This document shows positions 36,195 to 43,672 of a stretch of DNA of 43,672 nucleotides, one piece after another. Numbering within the stretch: position 1 is the first letter of the stretch; each line of letters begins with the position of its first letter. Below the pieces are notes generated by a model, which saw nothing but the letters and a program-made list of their open reading frames with translations, was not told where the DNA came from and ran no database searches. The stretch lies in assembly GCA_002709005.1 (NCBI GenBank), contig PAPH01000074.1, forward strand, positions 1 through 43,672. Direction: 5' to 3'. This DNA comes from Hyphomicrobiales bacterium (GTDB lineage Bacteria > Pseudomonadota > Alphaproteobacteria > Rhizobiales > Rhizobiaceae). A program made the position numbers and the translations under genes.

Positions 36195-36833
36195 CTAGAT
36201 TTCCTCTTCAGGGATCACCGCCGTTTCGGCGCGCGACGCGGCCTCCCATTCCTGCCAGGCAGGCAACGCCTTCATCCGGTCCATATAGCCGCGCGATACA
36301 TCCGACACATCGAAATCGTAGACATCGAGGCGATTGACCACGGGAGCGAACATCGCGTCGGCGATGGAGAAATCTCCGCACAGGAACGGGCCTCCGGACT
36401 CGTCGAGCGAGGTTGCCCAGAGGGTCTCGATCCGCGTGACATCTCGAAGAATGGCGTCATTTACGGCGATCTTCGACCGCGCGCGGCGGATATTCATGTG
36501 ACAGGTGCCGCGCAGCGCGTGGAACCCGGCGGCCATCTCGCAGGCCATGGCCATGGCGCGGCTGTGCCAGAGGGGATCGGCGGGCCAGAGACCGGTTTCA
36601 GGGAACTTGCGCGCCACGTGATCGAGAATGGCGAGCGATTCCGGGATCAGGAGCCCCCCATCCTCCAGGAGCGGCACCTTGCCCGTCGGCGACAGCGCCT
36701 TGATTTCGGGATTGCCGGCCGGAAAATCGAACCAGAGCTGCACTTCCTCGAAATCCACGCCCGACTGGCGCATGCCGATCCAGGGGCGGAACGACCAGGA
36801 CGAATAGTTCTTGTTACCGATATAGAGCTTCAT
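36195..36833 (-). CDS. Glutathione S-transferase family protein
   Basis: 212 residues from MKLYIGNKNYSSWSFRPW, the usual beginning of this GST group; a start at 36866 would add 11 residues, and neither has a good ribosome site. The N-terminal thioredoxin-like fold has LSPTGKVPLLEDGGLLIPES, with the cis-Pro VP and the ES pair that binds glutathione. The helical C-domain includes FSIADAMFAPVVNRLDVYD (N-capping box SIAD). Exact substrate unknown; detoxification or stress defence is typical. Confidence 0.9.
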   Translation of the reverse strand: MKLYIGNKNYSSWSFRPWIGMRQSGVDFEEVQLWFDFPAGNPEIKALSPTGKVPLLEDGGLLIPESLAILDHVARKFPETGLWPADPLWHSRAMAMACEMAAGFHALRGTCHMNIRRARSKIAVNDAILRDVTRIETLWATSLDESGGPFLCGDFSIADAMFAPVVNRLDVYDFDVSDVSRGYMDRMKALPAWQEWEAASRAETAVIPEEEI

Positions 36834-36908
36834 GCGGCGGGACTTTCCTGCTGTGGCTCCGGACATGTTTCACATAAAGCGCGCCGCGGACCAGTTCATT
36901 CTGTTGAG

Positions 36909-37673
36909 CTAGTCATAAAGGCATTTGATGTAGGCGCCCGACTGGCGTGCCCGCGTCTCGATCGTTCCCGCCAGCCGGCTGAGATTGCGCGTCGGCTGCG
37001 CCGGATTGCGCTCGATCGGATTGGGGAGCGTAACGGCCAGAAGGGCTGCCTGACGGCGCGAAAGATCCCGCGCCGAGACACCGAAATAGGTCTGCGATGC
37101 CGCCTCGATACCAAACACGCCCGGCGCCCATTCGGCGACGTTGAGATAGATTTCCATCGTCCGCTTCTTGCCCCAGACCGTGTTGCTCCACATCGCCAGC
37201 GGGATCTCGAGCCCTTTGCGCACTACTGTGCGCGAGTTGGTGAGGAACAGGTTCTTCACCGTCTGCATCGGGATGGTACTCGCGCCCCGCGTCGCCTCGC
37301 CCTCGAGCGCATCATCGATGACGGCGTTGAGCTCGTCCCAATCGACGCCGTCATGCGAACAATATTGCCCGTCCTCGGACATCATCACCGACTGCACCAG
37401 AACCGGCGCGATATCGTCGAAGGCGATCCATTGGCGTTCGTAGCTCCGTCCGGTCAGCATCTCGCCGAGCATGAGCGTCGAGACCGGCTTGACGGAATGG
37501 GGCTTGTACAGGACGACCAGGAGGTAGGGGAGCAGAAGCAGCGCCAAGATGGCGATGACCACCCACACCACGATCCGGAAGACCGACCATCGTCGCTTGC
37601 GCCCTCTGCCCTGTGTATGGTTTGCCACGCGTTCCGCCCTGCCCTTCCAAAGAGTTGCCGCGTCCGATTGCAT
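36909..37673 (-). CDS. mtgA: Monofunctional biosynthetic peptidoglycan transglycosylase MtgA
   Basis: Polymerises lipid II glycan strands. 254 residues from the ATG at 37673; a GTG at 37628 (239 residues) is also possible. A single N-terminal membrane anchor (VFRIVVWVVIAILALLLLPY) is followed by the GT51 domain. The catalytic glutamate is in MSEDGQYCSHDGVDWDEL, and the further motifs GASTIPMQTVKNLFL, KGLEIPLAMW and KRTMEIYLNVAEWAPGVFG (motif IV region) are present. It is divergent from ispA. A much longer open frame to 38411 would overlap ispA antisense and is rejected. Confidence 0.93.
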   Translation of the reverse strand: MQSDAATLWKGRAERVANHTQGRGRKRRWSVFRIVVWVVIAILALLLLPYLLVVLYKPHSVKPVSTLMLGEMLTGRSYERQWIAFDDIAPVLVQSVMMSEDGQYCSHDGVDWDELNAVIDDALEGEATRGASTIPMQTVKNLFLTNSRTVVRKGLEIPLAMWSNTVWGKKRTMEIYLNVAEWAPGVFGIEAASQTYFGVSARDLSRRQAALLAVTLPNPIERNPAQPTRNLSRLAGTIETRARQSGAYIKCLYD

Positions 37674-37757
37674 AGCCGCCTTTGGCAACCATTGCCAAGC
37701 CGCTCGACGCACCGATCCGGGATTGATGCACATGATCCCCCGTGGCAAGACAGCGCC

Positions 37758-38672
37758 ATGACAACGAAGAGCAGTACAGAGTTCGCCCGCCGCCTCACCG
37801 ATATTGCCGGAGAGGTGAGCGGTTTTCTCGATGATCGGCTGGCTGCCGCCGGCGGCGATGCTGCGCCGTGGCCTGAGAAACTGGCCGCCGCGATGCGCCA
37901 CGGCGCTCTCAACGGCGGCAAGCGGTTGCGGCCGTTTCTCGTTCTCGAGACGGCGAGAATGCTGGGCGGCGACCCGAAAGCGGCAATGTACGCGGCCGCC
38001 GCGCTTGAATGCATTCACTGCTATTCCCTGATCCATGACGATCTTCCGGCCATGGACGACGACGACATGCGCCGCGGCCAGCCCACCGTTCACATCGCCT
38101 TCGACGAGGCGACCGCGATTCTGGCGGGCGACGCGCTTCTGACCTTCGCCTTCGAGCTCCTGGCCGATGCGGACAATCCCGCCACCCCCAACGTCAAGCT
38201 CCAACTCGTCCGCCGGCTGGCGACGGCCTCCGGCGCGGGAGGGATGGTCGGCGGCCAGCTCCTCGACCTCGCCGCCGAGACCACCAGCCCGACCGAAGCC
38301 GAAATCATGACGATGCAGGCGATGAAGACCGGCGCCCTGCTCCGGTTCGCCTGCGAGGCCGGCGCCATCGTCGCCGGCGCGGATGGGGAAACCGTAAGCC
38401 GGATGCGACATTTCGGAGAAGCGGTCGGATCGGCGTTCCAGCTGGCCGATGACCTGCTCGACGCCACCGCGGATGCCGCCGTGCTCGGAAAAGCGACCGG
38501 CAAGGACGCCGGACGGAACAAGGGCACCTATCTGTCGCTCAACGGCATAGAGAAGACCCGCGCGCGCTGCGCCGAACTCGTCGAGGAGGCCAACGCGCAG
38601 GTGGCGCCCTATGGCGAGGACGCCGCGCTGCTACGGGAAGCCGCGACCTACATTGCCCGCCGCGACAAATAG
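37758..38672 (+). CDS. ispA: Geranylgeranyl/farnesyl diphosphate synthase family (IspA)
   Basis: Short-chain trans-prenyltransferase making farnesyl diphosphate for quinones and bactoprenol. 304 residues. First Asp-rich motif DDLPAMDDDDMRRG spans 94-107, with the two-residue spacer typical of bacterial enzymes; the second is DDLLDATAD. NGGKRLRPFLV and GGQLLDLAAE are also present. The two residues before the first motif, which set chain length, are I and H (SLIHDD), consistent with C15. Together with ispG nearby, it marks isoprenoid synthesis by the MEP route. Confidence 0.93.
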   Translation: MTTKSSTEFARRLTDIAGEVSGFLDDRLAAAGGDAAPWPEKLAAAMRHGALNGGKRLRPFLVLETARMLGGDPKAAMYAAAALECIHCYSLIHDDLPAMDDDDMRRGQPTVHIAFDEATAILAGDALLTFAFELLADADNPATPNVKLQLVRRLATASGAGGMVGGQLLDLAAETTSPTEAEIMTMQAMKTGALLRFACEAGAIVAGADGETVSRMRHFGEAVGSAFQLADDLLDATADAAVLGKATGKDAGRNKGTYLSLNGIEKTRARCAELVEEANAQVAPYGEDAALLREAATYIARRDK

Positions 38673-38779
38673 TGTCGGCATAGCAATTCCGACGTTTTTA
38701 CGGGAGTTGCAGTCTATTTGTTAACTATATCAAAGCGATTATCGGCGTCAGAGTAGGATCGCCAAGGTTTTCGCGCGCC

Positions 38780-41270
38780 ATGAAAAATTCCAACCTCGCC
38801 ACACATCGCTATCTGACAGTATTCCGGGTCGGCTACATCGCTGCCCTGACTGCGATCGCGGTACTTTGCGGATATTTTTTCGGTCGTCCAGCGCGAGCAG
38901 AACACCCTCGTTGCCGAAATCGGCATTTTCTCGCGCCAGCTTGCAACCCTTGATGCCGCCATGCGCGCGCAGGCGCTCCAGGCTTCGAAGTTCACCGAGC
39001 AGTACAAGGCATTCGGCCAAATGCCGGATCTTGATACGGTGGGCATGACCTTGATGGAGAAGCGCGAGTACCGCGAGAACAGGAAGATCGACCCCGACAT
39101 CATCTCCGTTCGGAACGCCTTCGACTACCGGACCGCCAAGGGCCGCGAGAACCTCGCCTCTGTCGAGAAGATCTGGCCGATCCTGCCGGAAGCGCTCAGA
39201 ACCCAGATATTGCGCAACGCCCGACTTCTCGATCCAGCCGATCCTTTCGCCAACCACCGGCATTTCGTCGACCGGCAGGCGCCTGGCTCCATGCGCACAA
39301 AGGCCGACGTCTACTGGACGAGCAGCAAGATGGCCTCGCTCTACACCAATACGCTCGAGCCCGCGAACATCGAGATCCAGACCCAGATTCGCTTCTATCT
39401 CGCAAAGCTGTCGCAGACTGCCGGCAAGACGCTCGAGACGTATCTGATGTTCACCTTCGGCGCGCTGGTCTTCCTCGGCTTCTGCGTCTTCCTGCCGATC
39501 GATCTCCTTATCCGCCGGATCGTGCGCAATCTGCAGAACAAGACGGCCGAGGCGGCCAGAGCCCTTGTCGAGGCCCGCGCCGCGGACCGGGCCAAGTCGG
39601 AATTCCTCGCCACGATGAGCCACGAGATCCGCACGCCGATGAACGGCGTTCTCGGCATGGCAGAACTGCTCGTGCGCACCGATCTCGACACCCGCCAGCG
39701 CACCTTCACGGATGTCATCCTGAAATCGGGCAACGCGCTTCTCGAGATTATCAACGACATTCTCGACTATTCGAAGATCGAGGCCAACCAGATGGTCCTC
39801 GACAAACGCTCCTTCTCGATCGCCGACACGGTCGAGGACGTGGCGACGCTCATGTCGGCGCGCGCCGCGGAGAAGGATCTCGAACTCATCGTCCGCCTCC
39901 GTCCCACCCTGCCCGCCCGCCTTCTTGGCGACCCGTCCCGCTTCCGTCAGGTCATCACCAACCTGCTTGGCAATGCTGTGAAATTCACTGAAACCGGCAA
40001 TGTCATGATCGACGTCGATTGCCGGGAGATCACGCCGGATGATGCCGAGAGCGGAACGGAAAACGCGGCCGAACGTGTCGTGATCTCGGTGCGGGTAACC
40101 GACACAGGCATCGGCATTCCTCCGGAAAAGCTCAAGTCGATTTTCGACAAGTTCAGCCAGGTCGACGGCTCCTCCACCCGCCGCCACGAAGGCACCGGCC
40201 TCGGCCTCGCCATCGCCTCGCGTCTTATCAACCTCATGGGCGGCCAGATCGGCGTGGAAAGCGAGCCCGGCAAGGGATCGGTCTTCTCCTTCGAGGTCGA
40301 GATGGACGTCGATACCGTCGCCAACGCGGAAGCCTCGGCCGTCACCGCCATCGATGACGCACGCGTTCTGATCGTCGACGACATCGAGATCAACCGGATG
40401 ATCCTGACCGAGCAGTTGCGCGGATGGGGCATGGACTGCGTCGCCGTCGATGGCGGCCAGATGGCGCTCGATTTCCTCGAGCACGCCGCCACCGGCATGG
40501 GGATCGAGGTCGATCTGGTGATCCTCGACTTCCAGATGCCGGGCATGTCCGGTGCCGAGGTGGTGCAGAAAGTCCGCGGCAATCCGGCTATCGCCGAGAC
40601 GCCCATTCTGCTCCTGTCCTCGGTGGACCAGGCAACCAAGCTCGATGCGCTGAACGGCCTACGGATCGATGCGACGCTGACCAAGCCGACGCGCAATCGC
40701 GAACTGCGTGCCGCGGCCGAGGAAATCATCCGCCGTCATCGCATGATCGAGGCCACGAAAGCGAAGACACAGGCTGCCGAAAAGATTTCCGAGAAGGAGC
40801 CGCCCGTTACTGAGGCGTCCGAGGCCGCCGCGCCCGCGGCTGCATCCGCACCTGAGGACAATCTGCCGGATGCGACGGGCAAGATTCTCGTGGCCGAGGA
40901 CAATCCGGTCAACCAGATCGTCTTCCAGCAGTCGCTGGCGGCCCTCGGTCGCGAGCATGTACTGGTCGAGAACGGCCGTGAAGCCGTGGCGGCCTGGACC
41001 AAGGCAAGACCCTCGGTCATCCTGATGGATATCTCCATGCCGGAGATGAACGGATACGAAGCCACCGCCGAGATCCGCCGGCTGGAACAGGAGCAGAGCC
41101 TGCCGGGCACCGTCATCATCGCGGTAACGGCACACGCCATGCAGGGCGACGAGGATCGCTGCCTGGCCGCCGGTTTCGACGACTATCTCTCCAAGCCTGT
41201 CTCCGTGGACAAGCTGGGCGCCAAGCTCCAGCGCTGGCTGCCCGATGCCGAGCAGCACGCCGTCGCCTGA
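38780..41270 (+). pseudogene. Hybrid histidine kinase with apparent frameshift
   Basis: The natural ATG at 38780 opens MKNSNLATHRYLTVFRVGYI and the first membrane helix, then stops at 38953. The rest of the protein reads on in another frame. Removing one T from the run 38875-38880 joins the parts into 829 residues: TM1, a sensory loop of about 180 residues, TM2 (near 222-246), HisKA with His281 in [12 protein letters not shown], HATPase, and two receiver domains with Asp in [13 protein letters not shown] and [13 protein letters not shown]. Either an assembly/sequencing error, a recent mutation or slippage explains it. Downstream translation could restart at 38961 (769 residues, no TM1). Signal unknown. 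Confidence 0.8.
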
Positions 41271-41283
41271 CTTTTAGCGGTCG

Positions 41284-42546
41284 TCAGCCTGCCTGTTCGA
41301 GAGCAGCGGCCGTCTCGCCGTTGCCGAAGCGCCGTTCGATATAGTCGGCAACCATCTCCTGGAATTCCTCGGCGATCTTCGGGCCGCGCAGCGTTGCGGC
41401 CTTCTGCCCGTCAACGAAGACGGGGGCGGCGGGCGATTCACCGGTTCCCGGAAGCGAGATGCCAATATCGGCGTGCTTGGATTCGCCCGGGCCGTTGACG
41501 ATACAGCCCATGACGGCGACCTGCAGCGCCTCGACGCCGGGATATTTCTCGCGCCAGACCGGCATGTTGCGCCTGAGATCGTCCTCGATTGTGCGCGCCA
41601 GTTCCTGGAAGACGGTTGAGGTCGTCCGCCCGCAGCCCGGGCAGGCCGCCACCACAGGCAGGAACTGCCGGAAGCCCATGACCTGCAGAAGTTCCTGGGC
41701 GACGACGACTTCCTTCGTGCGGTCACCGCCCGGTTCCGGTGTCAGCGAGATGCGGATCGTGTCGCCGACGCCCTGCTGCATGACGATGGCGAGTGCTGCC
41801 GACGAGGCGACGATCCCCTTGGACCCCATGCCCGCCTCGGTGAGACCGAGATGAAGGGCGTGATCGGAGCGTTTGGCGAGTTCGAGATAGACGGCGATCA
41901 GGTCCTGCACCTGGCTGACCTTGGCCGACAGGATGATGCGGTTGCGCGGCAGCCCCGTCTGCTCTGCCAGTTCGGCGGAAAGAAGCGCGGACTGGATGAT
42001 CGCTTCCCGCATCACGGCACGCGCGCTCATCGGCGAGCCCTGCGCCTGGTTCTCGTCCATCAGCTTGGTCAGGAGGGCCTGATCGAGCGAGCCCCAGTTC
42101 ACGCCGATACGGACGGGCTTGGAATGCAGGACAGCCTTTTCGATGATCTCGATGAACTGCTTGTCCTTCTTTTCCTTGAAGCCGACATTTCCAGGATTGA
42201 TCCTGTACTTGGCGAGCGCCTCGGCGCAGGCCGGATGATCGGCGAGCAGCTTGTGGCCGATATAGTGAAAGTCGCCGACCAGCGGCACGTCGATGCCGAG
42301 CCGTTCGAGCCGCTCGCGGATGCGCGGCACGGCCGCCGCGCTCTCGTCGCGGTCGACGGTGATGCGGACGATCTCGGAGCCCGCGCGATGGAGCGCGGCC
42401 ACCTGCGCGACCGTTGCATCGACGTCGGCAGTATCGGTGTTGGTCATCGACTGGACGACGACCGGCGCGCCGCCACCGACGATGACGCCGCCGACATCGA
42501 CGGCGACGCTTGAGCGTCGTGCGAGCGGACCATCTATTTCGGACAT
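41284..42546 (-). CDS. ispG: 4-hydroxy-3-methylbut-2-en-1-yl diphosphate synthase IspG (GcpE)
   Basis: [4Fe-4S] enzyme of the MEP isoprenoid pathway, 420 residues. The cluster cysteines are in ACPGCGRTT and [17 protein letters not shown]. The TIM-barrel half has [27 protein letters not shown] and [12 protein letters not shown] precedes the ATG. It requires a reduced ferredoxin or flavodoxin, for which FdxA is a candidate but not assigned. It is convergent with the hybrid kinase 13 nt away. Confidence 0.97.
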   Translation of the reverse strand: MSEIDGPLARRSSVAVDVGGVIVGGGAPVVVQSMTNTDTADVDATVAQVAALHRAGSEIVRITVDRDESAAAVPRIRERLERLGIDVPLVGDFHYIGHKLLADHPACAEALAKYRINPGNVGFKEKKDKQFIEIIEKAVLHSKPVRIGVNWGSLDQALLTKLMDENQAQGSPMSARAVMREAIIQSALLSAELAEQTGLPRNRIILSAKVSQVQDLIAVYLELAKRSDHALHLGLTEAGMGSKGIVASSAALAIVMQQGVGDTIRISLTPEPGGDRTKEVVVAQELLQVMGFRQFLPVVAACPGCGRTTSTVFQELARTIEDDLRRNMPVWREKYPGVEALQVAVMGCIVNGPGESKHADIGISLPGTGESPAAPVFVDGQKAATLRGPKIAEEFQEMVADYIERRFGNGETAAALEQAG

Positions 42547-42651
42547 GGGGGCCTCTTCTGCTGTACGAGAGCTTGTGGCTGGGTCGCGCTTTCCGCGCGG
42601 CTTGTCAACTGGGCCGCTGTTTATGCGCCGTGTGTGGCAGCGGAATGTCAG

Positions 42652-43266
42652 TCAGGAGCGCGGGCTGTAGGCGCGAGCCGCCATCTGTGCCAGCAGGGTC
42701 ATTTCAGCGGCGATCGCCTCGGAATCGGCCTGATGACCCTTGCCGCCGCCGCGCGACTTGATGCCCTCGACTGCATCTATGAGCAGCCGCGCGAGCGCCG
42801 CCGACCTCAAACCTCCGAGCCTCAGCCGTCCATCGGCTACCGCCTGGTCGAGCCAGTCGCGCAGAGCACCCTCCAGATCTGCGAACCATTCCTCGGTCAG
42901 ATCGCCGCAGAGCTGCTCGTTGACGCCGGCGAGCTCCATTCCGTGCGGCGTGGCCATCAGCTCCCGGAAGGGCGCGACGAAGGCGGCGTCGAAAAACGCC
43001 TCCAGCCCGTCGGCGATGCTGGTTTTCGCCGCAAGCACCCCGCGGGCATTCTGCGCCACCGCACCGAGGAACATCTCCACGAAGGTCCGGAAGATTGCCT
43101 CCTTGTTGCGGAAATGGGTGTAGAGCGCCGGTCGCGACATTCCCGCCGCGCGCGCTATGTCATCCATTGTCGTGCGCCTGAATCCGTAATTGGTAAAGAC
43201 GTCGAGCGCGGCCTGGAGAACGGCCGCCCGACGCGGATCGAGCTCGTTGAAGCTGATGTCTGGCAT
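42652..43266 (-). CDS. TetR-family transcriptional regulator
   Basis: 204 residues from MPDISFNELDPRR. The N-terminal helix-turn-helix is TTMDDIARAAGMSRPALYTHFRNKEAIF, residues about 33-60 (core: DIARAAGMSRPALYTHF). The C-terminal domain has the TetR_C pattern of ligand-binding helices. A longer frame to 43467 would run antisense over the divergent iorA-like gene and is rejected. It is divergent from that gene with 57 nt between, holding an AT-rich inverted repeat, so it most likely represses the oxidoreductase locus and itself. The ligand is unknown. Confidence 0.9.
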   Translation of the reverse strand: MPDISFNELDPRRAAVLQAALDVFTNYGFRRTTMDDIARAAGMSRPALYTHFRNKEAIFRTFVEMFLGAVAQNARGVLAAKTSIADGLEAFFDAAFVAPFRELMATPHGMELAGVNEQLCGDLTEEWFADLEGALRDWLDQAVADGRLRLGGLRSAALARLLIDAVEGIKSRGGGKGHQADSEAIAAEMTLLAQMAARAYSPRS

Positions 43267-43268
43267 GA

Positions 43269-43301
43269 TTGACACACTGACATTTTTTGTTATTTTGTCA
43301 A
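43269..43301. promoter_or_regulatory. Candidate TetR operator and promoter region
   Basis: TTGACA (43269-43274) mirrors TGTCAA (43296-43301), and the inner pair TGACA (43278-43282) mirrors TGTCA (43296-43300). The stretch is AT-rich and sits between the divergent TetR and iorA-like starts, the expected operator place. Confidence 0.55.
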
Positions 43302-43323
43302 GGATGATCGCCGGGAGGGAATC

Positions 43324-43672
43324 ATGGAACTGCGCGTCAACGATACCATTCATCAGGTCGACGTCGAACCCGACATGCCCCTTCTCTGGGTGCTGCGCGA
43401 CGAGCTTGGGATAACAGGGCCCAAATACGGCTGCGGCATCGCCCGCTGCGGCGCCTGCACGGTGCATGTCGATGGCATGGCGGTCCGCTCTTGCCAGATG
43501 CCGGTCGCCGACGCGGAAGGCAGCGAGATTACCACCATCGAGGGCCTTGGCACGTCAGAGGCGCTTCATGCTGTGCAGGCGGCTTGGGTCGAGCATCAGG
43601 TCGCCCAGTGCGGCTATTGCCAGTCCGGCCAGATCATGCAGGCGGCGAGTTTTCTCGAAACCAACGCCGAGC
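43324..43672 (+). CDS. [2Fe-2S] subunit of an IorA-type molybdenum hydroxylase, 3' end outside
   Basis: 116 residues visible before the window ends. Cluster ligands are C37, C42, C45 and C57 ([17 protein letters not shown]), then C96 and C99 in [15 protein letters not shown]. The [11 protein letters not shown] form is typical of isoquinoline 1-oxidoreductase alpha (IorA)-like subunits rather than CoxS. GGGAGGGA precedes the ATG. A large molybdopterin subunit (iorB-like) probably follows. It is under a divergent TetR regulator. Substrate unknown; members of the group oxidise aldehydes or N-heterocycles. Confidence 0.93.
   Translation, partial: MELRVNDTIHQVDVEPDMPLLWVLRDELGITGPKYGCGIARCGACTVHVDGMAVRSCQMPVADAEGSEITTIEGLGTSEALHAVQAAWVEHQVAQCGYCQSGQIMQAASFLETNAE

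Noticed and set aside
37674..38411. Upstream extension of MtgA
   Set aside because: It would run antisense through ispA; MtgA family length and the membrane anchor support the shorter start.
38780..38960. Programmed ribosomal frameshift in the hybrid kinase
   Set aside because: No stimulatory structure was recognised, and a T6 run is short for slippage; error or mutation is simpler, though slippage is not excluded.
43267..43467. Upstream extension of the TetR regulator
   Set aside because: It overlaps the operator region and the antisense of a clear [2Fe-2S] subunit gene.

Overview
The window looks like chromosomal DNA of an alphaproteobacterium of the order Hyphomicrobiales (Rhizobiales). 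The evidence is high GC, a 5-aminolevulinate synthase of the HemA type, an RpoH2-like heat-shock sigma factor, a SAM-II riboswitch on metA, a CarD/CdnL regulator, PhaR with phaA and phaB, HWE/HisKA_2-type signalling, and many GANTC sites in one intergenic region. The genus cannot be fixed from the sequence alone. No tRNA, rRNA, CRISPR array, transposase or phage gene was seen.

Layout. 1-6657 (minus): a dppABCDF-type peptide importer followed by hemA, whose 3' end leaves the window. 6885-10707 (minus): a coxS-coxL-coxM molybdenum hydroxylase of form II gene order, with a folded repeat element between coxS and coxL. 10920-16417 (minus): a CoxE-like VWA protein, a small membrane-anchored unknown, a GNAT acetyltransferase, metA behind a SAM-II riboswitch, a soluble GAF/HisKA_2 sensor kinase and a MoxR ATPase. 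16561-19437: a small conserved unknown, an ABC-F ATPase (Uup) and thiamine pyrophosphokinase. 19469-23040 (plus): TPP riboswitch and thiBPQ thiamine importer. 23240-24796: an M48 lipoprotein metalloprotease, convergent with rpoH. 26200-31104 (minus): SUV3-like helicase, HslR, FdxA and CarD. 31105-31775: an unusual gene-free region. 31776-34630: phaB and phaA, divergent from phaR. 34791-38672: HbpS/GlcG-like protein, small membrane protein, rpmF, GST, mtgA and ispA. 38780-41270: a hybrid histidine kinase with an apparent frameshift. 41284-42546: ispG. 42652-43672: a TetR regulator divergent from an IorA-like [2Fe-2S] subunit that runs off the window.

How the parts fit. Most genes are housekeeping or central metabolism: heme precursor synthesis and possible ALA/peptide uptake, methionine and thiamine supply under metabolite-sensing RNAs, isoprenoid synthesis (ispA, ispG), polyhydroxybutyrate synthesis with its regulator, and stress transcription (RpoH, CarD). 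Two separate molybdenum hydroxylase loci (the form II cox set and the iorA-like gene) have unknown substrates.

The most notable observations are these: a dense cluster of ten GANTC sites with GTTAAC motifs and direct and inverted repeats before the helicase; a single-base frameshift at a T6 run that separates the first membrane segment of the hybrid kinase from the rest; a nested palindromic element inside the cox operon; a GNAT enzyme translationally coupled to riboswitch-controlled metA, whose active site predicts acetyl-CoA use; a strong dyad before rpoH; and a likely PhaR operator. I did not find a clearly new defence or mobile system.
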